This document shows, one piece after another, positions 7,969 to 15,137 of a DNA stretch of 28,535 bases. The position numbers and the translations under genes are program-made. The notes beneath the pieces are model-generated. The model searched no databases. It saw only the letters and a program-made list of their open reading frames with translations, and was not told where the DNA came from. This DNA is from JBCCMA01 sp039026595 (GTDB lineage Bacteria; Pseudomonadota; Gammaproteobacteria; Steroidobacterales; JBCCMA01): contig JBCCMA010000024.1 of assembly GCA_039026595.1 (NCBI GenBank), positions 1 to 28,535 on the forward strand, in the 5' to 3' direction. Every line of letters starts with the position of its first letter. The stretch's first letter is position 1.

Positions 7969-8603
7969 CGGGACTCCAGCGCCTCGAGTCGGGCCTCGAG
8001 GTCAGCGATGCGCTCGGTCATTGCCTCCAGCCGCGCGTTGACCGATTGCGCCGGCGAAGCGGACTCAGCCGCGGGCACAGCGACGGTCTGTTGTGCGTCA
8101 CCCAGACAATGGCTGAATCTTGATTCACGGCGGCCGGGCTCGCGCGGAAGTTCCTGCACATAGGGGCCATCATCGCGCTCGGCCAAAGTGCTTAGAACAG
8201 CGGTAACCTCATCGACTGACTCAAACGCGTGCAGTCTGCCGCTACGGCTGCGCAGCTCCCCAGGCGTTTGCGGACCGCGCAGCATGAGCAAGATGAGCAC
8301 CGCGAGCTCACCGGGCTCGAACGAAAGACGCCCGAACTCGGTGTTGCAGAAACGCTGGCGGTGTTTTGTCACTCGGCTGCCGTATTCCGTGCGCCGACTG
8401 ATCAGGTATAACGCGTCAAGCTCATCGATGACCGCCGCGATCCGGGCCTCGGAAAGCGACATGACGGGCTCCCGATTGCTTTTCTGATTGCATGCGCTGA
8501 CAAGCGATTTCAGTGTGAGCGGGTATTGATCCGGCGTTGTAATCTGCTTTTCGAGCAGCGCGCCGAGAACACGTATCTGGTGGTCTGAAAGTTCGAGGCT
8601 CAA
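7953..8603 (-). CDS. yceH: YceH/DUF480 family protein
   Basis: A 216-residue member of the YceH family, a conserved proteobacterial protein with two winged-helix-like units and no settled function. The start ELSDHQIRVLGALLEK, the segment YPLTLKSLVSACNQKSNREP and the later LMLRGPQTPGELRSR are family hallmarks. The C-terminal ~45 residues, with VNARLEAMTERIADLE, are predicted coiled coil. Translation begins at a TTG at 8603 with GGAG six bases upstream; earlier in-frame ATGs lie inside the GTPase gene and are unlikely. It starts four bases after the stop of the GTPase gene and is the last gene of the PHP-GTPase-GTPase operon. The 3' end overlaps the convergent rhomboid gene. Confidence 0.92.
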   Translation of the reverse strand: MSLELSDHQIRVLGALLEKQITTPDQYPLTLKSLVSACNQKSNREPVMSLSEARIAAVIDELDALYLISRRTEYGSRVTKHRQRFCNTEFGRLSFEPGELAVLILLMLRGPQTPGELRSRSGRLHAFESVDEVTAVLSTLAERDDGPYVQELPREPGRRESRFSHCLGDAQQTVAVPAAESASPAQSVNARLEAMTERIADLEARLEALESRHRPD

Positions 8604-8607
8604 AGGT

Positions 8608-9984
8608 CTACTCCGATGAAGAGAGATTGCCAGCGCGGTTCGACAGCCGGGCGCGAATTTCATCCCGCGCTTCGGCCAGTATGCTGTCTCGGTCGAGTGA
8701 GTCGAGAATGTCGCGGACCACCTGCTTCGGCCCGCCGTCGCCCCAGGACTTGCCTTCGGCAAGATAGCGATCAGCAACCTTGCCCACCACATACGTGCTG
8801 TACCACGCAATCGCACCCTGGGCGCTGGCGGTCACCAAGGTGGACAGTCCTCCGGTCGTCACCTTCAATGCGCTGGACGCCAGATGCACGGCCCAAACCG
8901 TGCCCATCAACGCAGCGGCCTGTCCGATCACCACTTTGACAATCGCACCGGCCTCTCGCTCGGACAGAGGCAAACCGTACAGTCGGGACAAGTGGCGAAC
9001 CATGCCCACGTCGATGATCGCGGCGGCGAAAAGATCGGCCAGTGGAATGGGATTGACCGCCACGGCGATCCCTTTGCCGAGGCAGTACATACGCACCACC
9101 CGCTCCGCCAGCTGACGTCTCGCCGCAAGAATGCGCTGGCCCACCTTGTCGCTGAGATCGCCGGCAAAAAGACCGGCGTTCAGAGCAGCCAGAGTCTTGC
9201 CCTCCTTTTCGAGCACAGTCCACAGACGATCCTTGAGGCGGCTGACGTCTGCCTCGCGCGCGCGCTCCTCACGCTGCTCGTTGCCTGCACTGTCTACGCG
9301 CACGACACGCTCGGGCACCGGGTCCGCAGCAGCGGTCACGATGTTGCGCGGGTCCACCAGACCTTCGCTGTGTCTGGACAGGGAAGCCAGCAAGACCTCC
9401 CGCTCGGACTCGGTGTACCGGTCCGTTTTGTTCAAAACCAGCAAAATGGGCCTCGACAACGCCGCAATGCTGGCCAGCGCGGCCTGTTCGGTGCTGGTCA
9501 GGTCGCTGTCGACCACAAACAGAACCAGATCACTGCGCCCGACAACGTCCCGGGCCATCGCCTCGCGGTCGTCGCCGTCTGCTTCGTCAATACCCGGCGT
9601 GTCGATAAAGAAGATCCCTTCTGCCTCGACCTCCTGCCACTGGCCCATGCTCGCCCGCGTGGTCTCACCGTGCAGCGGGCTGACGCTGAAACGGGGTTGG
9701 CCGAGGAGTGCGTTCAGCAATGAAGACTTGCCTGTGCTCACGCGACCGAAGGCGGCGATGTGAAGGTGTCCGTTCTCAAGCTTGTCCAACATGGCCTGCA
9801 CGGACGCGTAGTCCTGCGCGAGCCCGTCGCGCACGCCATCCGGCAGCCGCGGATCGGTCAGAAGATCACGCAGACTTTCCCGCGCCAGCGCGAGGTGTTG
9901 ATCACCGTCTGACTGAGTCGTCGTCCCGTCGGGACTCGAGGGCGAGCCGCGCGACGTGCCGAACAGTCTTTTCCATAGGTTCAC
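8608..9984 (-). CDS. Dynamin/Era-like GTPase with DUF697-type C-terminus
   Basis: A 458-residue P-loop GTPase. G1 is GRVSTGKS (80-87), G3 is DTPG (128-131), G4 is NKTD (185-188), and ETT at 107-109 is a plausible G2. The C-terminal third, with hydrophobic helices around AVNPIPLADLFAAAIIDVG and GAIVKVVIGQAAALMGTVWA, matches the DUF697 type found in YcjF-like membrane-associated proteins. There is no signal peptide. I choose the GTG at 9984 (start NLWKRLFG), with GAGGGG about seven bases upstream; this overlaps the end of the preceding GTPase gene by 83 bases. It is a paralogue-like partner of that gene, and the pair may act together at the membrane (inference). Confidence 0.86.
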   Translation of the reverse strand: MNLWKRLFGTSRGSPSSPDGTTTQSDGDQHLALARESLRDLLTDPRLPDGVRDGLAQDYASVQAMLDKLENGHLHIAAFGRVSTGKSSLLNALLGQPRFSVSPLHGETTRASMGQWQEVEAEGIFFIDTPGIDEADGDDREAMARDVVGRSDLVLFVVDSDLTSTEQAALASIAALSRPILLVLNKTDRYTESEREVLLASLSRHSEGLVDPRNIVTAAADPVPERVVRVDSAGNEQREERAREADVSRLKDRLWTVLEKEGKTLAALNAGLFAGDLSDKVGQRILAARRQLAERVVRMYCLGKGIAVAVNPIPLADLFAAAIIDVGMVRHLSRLYGLPLSEREAGAIVKVVIGQAAALMGTVWAVHLASSALKVTTGGLSTLVTASAQGAIAWYSTYVVGKVADRYLAEGKSWGDGGPKQVVRDILDSLDRDSILAEARDEIRARLSNRAGNLSSSE

Positions 9985-11407
9985 TGAGTTGCCCCTCGAA
10001 TTCGGCCGCGGCGTCCCTGGGATCAAAGGCGCCGCGTTCAGCCAGCGTCTGCGCCAGCGAACGCCCCAACGCATCAAAGATCAGGCCGTAGGCAACGGCG
10101 TGGGCCGCCCCTCCGGCGACCGTGCCCAGACCCGGAAAGGCCTTGAGCCCGTTGCCTGCTACGGCGAGGGTAAGCGGGATGGCCTTTCCCACCCTCCCCT
10201 GGCTGAGCGACAAAAATTCTTCCACGTCCATGTCCCGAACCGACACCCCCCACAGCGCGCTAAGATCACGCGTCATGGCCGTGCCGAGGTAGCCCTGAAT
10301 GACAATGTCTGAACCGGGGCTGATGGCCGCAAGAGCGCCGACGACGGCCTTGCGCGTGTAGTTGCGGACGATGTCTTCGGCGCGGCGCCGTCGGTATTCG
10401 GCTGCCGCCTCGTCGAGTTTCTCGCTTGCGAGTCTGAAGATCGCCTGGTCGCGCCGTGCAACAAGATCGGCCGGATCGCGGGCCAGCATTTCGCGGACGG
10501 CGAAGCGCAACTCACCTAGGTCGGCCGGCCGCTCCCGGACCTCCTGTCGCTCGTGACCGTTGGCATCGATCACCGTCACCGACTCTGTGCCACCGGCCGA
10601 AACGTGGACGACCGCTGTGCGCACGCCGGAGCGCCCGAAACCGGCGAGCCGTTGCTCGAGGCGGCGACGCAGCTGGCCGAGCTGTGAAGCATCGTAGCGA
10701 TCCTTCTTGTTCAACGCGACGATGGTGGGCTTATCCAGCGCATGCAGCTCCTTGAGCGCCGCCTGCTGCTGGCGCGTCAGATCACCGTCGCACACATAGA
10801 TGACGACGTGGGCGCGCAGCGCTTCCTCGCGCGCCAGCTCGTCCAGATTCTCGGTCGCGGCGCCGCTGCCCGGCACGTCCACCAGACGGACCTCACCGCC
10901 GGAGCCGGTCTGCCATGTATAGGCCCTAACTTCCATCGTGGACCCGCCAACCGCCGAAACCGCCACTTCGGACTCCGGCAGCAATGCCTTGATGAGGCTG
11001 CTCTTGCCCGCACTGATTTCGCCGAACAGGCAGAGCTGGATCGACTGGCTCGCGCGCCGACGCTCCAGTTCATGGAATTCAGCCTTCGCGTCGTCGATCT
11101 GCATCCCGCTGGCGTCGGCGGCATCCAGACGTGCTCTCACACTGGCCTCGTCAACCGCTTTTTGCGCCGGTGGCTTCTCGGCCGGCCGACGGGGAACGAC
11201 AAAGCGAATGACCAGAAATACGCACAGCACCACGACGGACACCAGCGCGCCGACGAAGGCGTACCGCAACGCCGCCGGCCCGGTCTGCAGCCGCGCCCAG
11301 ATGTTCAGCGCGGACTCGCTGACAAACAAAAGCCCTGCTGACAAGCCCAGCAGCAGGAGCACAATCACCATCGCCAGAAAGAGCCGGATCGCGCGGTCAA
11401 CTTTCAT
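9902..11407 (-). CDS. Membrane-anchored dynamin/Era-like GTPase
   Basis: A 501-residue GTPase with two N-terminal transmembrane helices (~7-29 and ~48-71), then a helical linker, then the G domain: G1 GEISAGKS (129-136), the STM segment (156-158) as likely G2, G3 DVPG (177-180) and G4 NKKD (233-236). The C-terminal part contains repeated hydrophobic, glycine-rich stretches (RKAVVGALAAISPGSDIVIQ; AFPGLGTVAGGAAHAVAYG) reminiscent of DUF697-type GTPases. The ATG at 11407 begins one base after the PHP stop, with a GGAGTGGGCGG stretch upstream. Its 3' end overlaps the second GTPase gene by 83 bases in another frame. Function is unknown; membrane remodelling or cell-envelope homeostasis is a guess from the fold and topology. 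Confidence 0.87.
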   Translation of the reverse strand: MKVDRAIRLFLAMVIVLLLLGLSAGLLFVSESALNIWARLQTGPAALRYAFVGALVSVVVLCVFLVIRFVVPRRPAEKPPAQKAVDEASVRARLDAADASGMQIDDAKAEFHELERRRASQSIQLCLFGEISAGKSSLIKALLPESEVAVSAVGGSTMEVRAYTWQTGSGGEVRLVDVPGSGAATENLDELAREEALRAHVVIYVCDGDLTRQQQAALKELHALDKPTIVALNKKDRYDASQLGQLRRRLEQRLAGFGRSGVRTAVVHVSAGGTESVTVIDANGHERQEVRERPADLGELRFAVREMLARDPADLVARRDQAIFRLASEKLDEAAAEYRRRRAEDIVRNYTRKAVVGALAAISPGSDIVIQGYLGTAMTRDLSALWGVSVRDMDVEEFLSLSQGRVGKAIPLTLAVAGNGLKAFPGLGTVAGGAAHAVAYGLIFDALGRSLAQTLAERGAFDPRDAAAEFEGQLSEPMEKTVRHVARLALESRRDDDSVRR

Positions 11408-11408
11408 G

Positions 11409-12254
11409 CTACGCCGCCCACTCCGCCCACTCCGCCCAGACCGGCCGAAGCCCACCGGGGAGTACCAGGCCGTGGCCAAGATCGTTCCAGCTTTGCGACG
11501 GCCGATGGAAATCGGAACCCAGCGACGCCAGCAAACCAAACTCTGTGCAGAGTCTGCTGGCGTGGGAGGTCGCGTCCGGACGTTGCACCCCTGAGATGAC
11601 CTCCATCGCGTCGCCGCCCGCATCACGAAAGGCCTTGATCAGTTGCCGGCGACGGCTGGACGTCACGCGGTACTTCAGCGGATGGGCCAGAACCGCTTTG
11701 CCGCCCGCTGCATGTATCCACGTGATAACCGTTTGCAGCGCCGGCCAATCGGTGCGGACTGCGGCCGGCTTGCCCTTGCCGAGGTAACGCTTGAACGCGG
11801 CCGCCACGTCGGGCACCGCGCCGCATGCGACGAGGTGTTGTGCGAAATGGGGCCGGCCGATCACAGCGCCTTGCGCGTAGCGCATGGCACCCGCAAGCGG
11901 ATCCGGAATGCGACGGCGTTTCAGCTTGTGCGCAATGCGGCGTGCGCGCGTGTCGCGCGCGTCCCGTTGCGATGCGATTCCCGCCAACAGTGTGACGTTG
12001 GATGGGTCGACATTGAGACCCACGACGTGCACATCGAGCGGCCCCCAATGCGAGGAGAGCTCGATGCCGCAGACACAGGCAAGGTCGGCGTGCTTGAACG
12101 AGGCCAGTTCGGACCACGCCGCGACCGTGTCATGGTCGGTGACGGCCAGCGTCGTGACGCCCTTGGCGACGGCACGGCGGGCCAGCTCCGTGGGTGTCAG
12201 TGCTCCGTCGGAGCACGTGGTGTGCGTGTGCAGGTCGATCAGTCCGCCGCTCAT
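11409..12254 (-). CDS. rnm: PHP-domain phosphoesterase (YciV/RNase AM family)
   Basis: A 281-residue member of the PHP family related to E. coli YciV (RNase AM), a metal-dependent 5'-3' exonuclease and 3',5'-nucleotide phosphatase acting on short RNAs. Metal-binding motifs appear in order: DLHTHTTCSDG (7-17), TDHDT (39-43), GIELS (63-67), DVHVVGL, GRPHFA, VLAHP and GSDFH. Length is typical of the family. The ATG at 12254 is preferred; a TTG two codons upstream is possible. The last nine codons are a 9-base tandem repeat encoding WAEWAEWAA. It is the first gene of the minus-strand operon with the two GTPases and yceH, and is divergent from recQ. Confidence 0.9.
   Translation of the reverse strand: MSGGLIDLHTHTTCSDGALTPTELARRAVAKGVTTLAVTDHDTVAAWSELASFKHADLACVCGIELSSHWGPLDVHVVGLNVDPSNVTLLAGIASQRDARDTRARRIAHKLKRRRIPDPLAGAMRYAQGAVIGRPHFAQHLVACGAVPDVAAAFKRYLGKGKPAAVRTDWPALQTVITWIHAAGGKAVLAHPLKYRVTSSRRRQLIKAFRDAGGDAMEVISGVQRPDATSHASRLCTEFGLLASLGSDFHRPSQSWNDLGHGLVLPGGLRPVWAEWAEWAA
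11415..11439. repeat. 9-base tandem repeat at the PHP gene 3' end
   Basis: About 2.8 copies of CGCCCACTC on the plus strand, encoding the C-terminal WAEWAEWAA of the PHP protein on the minus strand. The complementary GGAGTGGGC copies lie just upstream of the GTPase ATG at 11407 and supply its ribosome-binding purines. Copy-number change would keep the PHP frame, since the unit is a multiple of three. Confidence 0.7.
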
Positions 12255-12276
12255 GCGCAAAGCCTAGCAGGTTCAT

Positions 12277-12292
12277 CCATTCCATGGATTGG
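12277..12292. repeat. Near-perfect palindrome between PHP gene and recQ
   Basis: The 16-base sequence CCATTCCATGGATTGG is symmetric except for one base pair. It lies in the 96-base divergent gap between the PHP gene and recQ, closer to the PHP gene. It could be an operator or chance; the remainder of the gap holds no other clear signal. Confidence 0.3.
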
Positions 12293-12350
12293 TCATTTTT
12301 GAGCCGATTCGGCGCTGCGCCTTCAACCGGTGCTCGCGTACACTGGCGCA

Positions 12351-14147
12351 ATGGACAAGGCGATCGATGTTCTCCAACGCACGTTCGGTTATTCAGAATT
12401 CCGTGCGCCCCAAGCCGACGTGATTGACGCCGTGGTGGCGGGTTCTGATGTGCTCGTGGTGATGCCGACCGGCGGCGGCAAGTCCCTCTGCTATCAAATT
12501 CCGTCGATGCTTCGTCCGGGCGTTGGCCTCGTGGTCTCGCCGTTGATCGCCCTGATGCAAGATCAGGTCGACGCCCTGGCACAGGTGGGGATTAAAGCGG
12601 CTTATCTGAACAGCACCCAGAGTGCGTCCGAGCAAGCTCGCGTCTGGTCCGGGATTGAGGCCGGTACACTGTCAATGCTCTACATTGCGCCCGAGCGGTT
12701 GTTGCAGCCCGACACGTTGTCGCGCTTGTCGCATAACCGTATAGCGCTCATCGCCATCGATGAAGCGCATTGCGTATCCCAGTGGGGCCATGATTTTCGA
12801 CGCGATTACCTGGGGCTGGCGCCGCTCGCGGACGTCTTCCCAGGCGTTCCGCGGATCGCGCTGACCGCGACGGCAACGCCGCGCACGCGCAAGGACATCG
12901 TGACCAACCTTAAGTTACGCGCGGTCCGCGAGTGGGTCGCCGGCTTTGATCGTCCCAATCTGACCTATCGGGTCCATATCAAAACCGATCCGCGGCGGCA
13001 GGTCAGTCAGTTTGTAGCGCGCTACCGGGGCCAGCCCGGCATCATTTATGCGCTCTCCCGAAAGAAGGTCGAGAGCACCGCACAGTGGCTTGTCGACAGT
13101 GGCGTCAATGCATTGCCCTATCACGCAGGGCTCGACACGGCGGTGCGCGCAGAGCACCAGAAACGATTCCTGCGCGAAGACGATGTGGTCATGTGTGCGA
13201 CGATCGCCTTCGGAATGGGCATTGATAAACCGGACGTGCGCTTCGTCGCGCATCTCGATCTGCCCAAAAGCGTGGAGGCCTATTATCAGGAGACGGGGCG
13301 CGCTGGGCGCGATGGCGCGCCCAGCGAAGTGCTGATGGTGTACGGCCTTCAGGATGTCGTGCGATTACGCCAGATGGTCGATGAGTCCGACGCGGACGAG
13401 ATGCACAAGCGCTCGGAGCGCAACAAACTGGATGCCCTGCTCGGCTGGTGCGAAACCACCGAGTGTCGGCGCCGCGGGCTTCTGGCCTATTTCGGGGAGA
13501 CGATGGACGGCGCGTGCGGCAATTGCGATGTGTGCCTGTCTCCGCCACCGGTCTACGACGGGACAGTGGAAGCACAGAAGTTGTTGTCCGCGGTGTACCG
13601 CACGGGGCAGCGATTTGGCGCGGCGCACGTCATCGATGTTCTACTTGGCCGGGAAACCGACAAAGTGGCCCAGCATGGGCACAACGGTTTGGCCGTTTTT
13701 GGAGCGGGGCGCGACACCGACGCGCGCCAGTGGCGTTCGGTGCTCAGACAACTTGTCGGACGTGGCTTCGTCACGGCGGATGCGGCCCGCTACGGCGCCT
13801 TGGTTCTGAGCGACACGTGCCGTCCGCTGCTACGCGGCGAAACCGCGCTCACGCTACGAAAAGACGTCCGGCCCGCTCCCGGTCGGCGGGCGGCGGCCAG
13901 CTTCGCAGGCGAGACCTTAAGCGACGTCGACCGCGCTCTGTTTGAGCAACTTCGCGAGACGCGCGCGGCACTCGCTCGGGAGAACGGCGTGCCGGCCTAT
14001 GTGATTTTTCACGACACCACACTGCGTCAGATGGCGTTGCACAAGCCGGCGAGTATGGATGACCTGATGGCGATCGGCGGTGTCGGGGCAACAAAGCGCG
14101 ATCGGTACGGCGATGCGTTTTTGCAGGTGATCGTTGAAGCGAACTAG
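12351..14147 (+). CDS. recQ: ATP-dependent DNA helicase RecQ
   Basis: A 598-residue 3'-5' helicase of full RecQ layout, working in recombination and replication-fork repair. Visible are the motif 0 region FGYSEFRAPQ, Walker A MPTGGGKS (38-45), DEAH (137-140) followed by the aromatic-rich loop CVSQWGHDFR, motif VI QETGRAGRDG, the zinc cysteines C372, C389, C392 and C395, a winged-helix RQC region, and an HRDC domain near the C-terminus (~522-595, with FHDTTLRQMA). I start at the ATG at 12351 (MDKAIDVLQ), as in the family; an upstream GTG at 12330 is possible. No Shine-Dalgarno precedes the ATG; a TACACT hexamer ends seven bases before it. Its stop codon shares CTAG with the convergent HDOD gene. 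Confidence 0.97.
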   Translation: MDKAIDVLQRTFGYSEFRAPQADVIDAVVAGSDVLVVMPTGGGKSLCYQIPSMLRPGVGLVVSPLIALMQDQVDALAQVGIKAAYLNSTQSASEQARVWSGIEAGTLSMLYIAPERLLQPDTLSRLSHNRIALIAIDEAHCVSQWGHDFRRDYLGLAPLADVFPGVPRIALTATATPRTRKDIVTNLKLRAVREWVAGFDRPNLTYRVHIKTDPRRQVSQFVARYRGQPGIIYALSRKKVESTAQWLVDSGVNALPYHAGLDTAVRAEHQKRFLREDDVVMCATIAFGMGIDKPDVRFVAHLDLPKSVEAYYQETGRAGRDGAPSEVLMVYGLQDVVRLRQMVDESDADEMHKRSERNKLDALLGWCETTECRRRGLLAYFGETMDGACGNCDVCLSPPPVYDGTVEAQKLLSAVYRTGQRFGAAHVIDVLLGRETDKVAQHGHNGLAVFGAGRDTDARQWRSVLRQLVGRGFVTADAARYGALVLSDTCRPLLRGETALTLRKDVRPAPGRRAAASFAGETLSDVDRALFEQLRETRAALARENGVPAYVIFHDTTLRQMALHKPASMDDLMAIGGVGATKRDRYGDAFLQVIVEAN

Positions 14148-15040
14148 CCGTTCAGCGCGGCCATCATGGCGTCGATCTCTTCCTTCGAGTCCTGCATGAT
14201 CTGTTCGAAACGCGCTGCGGTGAGGTCAACGTGGCGGGCGGACATGTCATTCTCGAAGTCGAAATCCGCGATGGTGCGTGCTTCAAGCTGGTTGCAGATT
14301 GTGATCGAGGCGCGCAGCACGTCGGATAACGACGCCGTTCCGTCATGCGGCAAACATTCCTCCTTCTGGCTCGACACCGCCCGGATAAGCTGAGGAGCGA
14401 ACTCCCAGTTCTCGAGAATGGATTCGCTGATGGCCAGATACCAGTCTTCGAGAATTTCCCGAACGCTCTCCTGATTATCGAAAAGCGCCGGATAGTCTTC
14501 GACCTTCGTCAAAATGTAGAGCTTGCCAACCTGATAGATCAGGCCAACAAACATGGCCTGATCCGGGTCGACTTTGGAGCAGTGTTTTGCGAGCGACCGC
14601 GACAGCGCCGCAACGTGCACACTGTGATTCCAGAGCTCGTTAAAGAACATCTTCAATGCGCGTTGTTGACGTTTCTGCATCATGTTTTGCATGGCGTACG
14701 ACGTGGCCAGCGTTCGTATTGCGGTGTGACCCAGCCGCCCGATGGCGCGCGGTACGTCGAGAATCGCATTGCCGCCGCGCTGGTTGGCTGCCGAATTTGC
14801 CATCTTCAGAACCCGGCTTGCCAATCCAGGCTCGCTGCTGACCACCCGGGCAATGGTGGCTGCCGAGGTGTTCTCGTCCTCGAGGACGCGCTTGACCTTC
14901 ATCGCGATATCCGGGAAAGACGGCAGCTCGATCGAATTGCGGTTCAGGTCTTCTGTCAGCGACTGGATAAAGTCAAAAGCCGCTGCATTAATGGCAGCGG
15001 AATCGTGTTGTTCGGGTGGGGTTTGAGTGGCGGTGGTCAT
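14144..15040 (-). CDS. HDOD-domain signalling protein
   Basis: A 298-residue single-domain HDOD protein (~35-235), a degenerate relative of HD phosphohydrolases. Typical segments are LPSFPDIAMKVKRVLED (39-55), SSEPGLASRVLKMANSA (68-84), the histidines in LWNHSVHVAALSRSLA, and GLIYQVGKL (167-174), where the family's usual HDxGK is degraded to YQVGK. Catalysis is therefore unlikely; HDOD proteins usually act by protein contact in motility and c-di-GMP pathways. I use the ATG at 15040; a TTG at 15046 has GGAG four bases upstream and is the alternative. A sigma-28-like promoter lies 40-66 bases upstream of the ATG, tying expression to FliA. Its 3' end overlaps recQ by four bases. Confidence 0.9.
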   Translation of the reverse strand: MTTATQTPPEQHDSAAINAAAFDFIQSLTEDLNRNSIELPSFPDIAMKVKRVLEDENTSAATIARVVSSEPGLASRVLKMANSAANQRGGNAILDVPRAIGRLGHTAIRTLATSYAMQNMMQKRQQRALKMFFNELWNHSVHVAALSRSLAKHCSKVDPDQAMFVGLIYQVGKLYILTKVEDYPALFDNQESVREILEDWYLAISESILENWEFAPQLIRAVSSQKEECLPHDGTASLSDVLRASITICNQLEARTIADFDFENDMSARHVDLTAARFEQIMQDSKEEIDAMMAALNG

Positions 15041-15079
15041 GGACAACGGGCTCCGTCGAACTACTTCACGTGTAGCTCG

Positions 15080-15106
15080 TTAGCGGCGTGATCAGGCCCG
15101 ACTTGA
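15080..15106 (-). promoter_or_regulatory. Putative sigma-28 (FliA) promoter for the HDOD gene
   Basis: On the minus strand the sequence reads TCAAGT at the -35 position (TCAA at 15106-15103), then exactly 15 bases from TCAA to GCCGCTAA (15087-15080). The proteobacterial FliA consensus is TMAAGTTT-N11-GCCGATAA, giving the same 15-base spacing. Seven of eight -10 bases match. Transcription would start near 15072, leaving a leader of about 30 bases. Confidence 0.72.
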
Positions 15107-15137
15107 GTCGCAACGGCACCTTGCCTAGGCTCGCGTT

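Noticed and set aside
8884..9723. Plus-strand open frame (279 codons) opposite the second GTPase gene
   Set aside because: No ribosome site or family resemblance; the GTPase motifs are on the minus strand.
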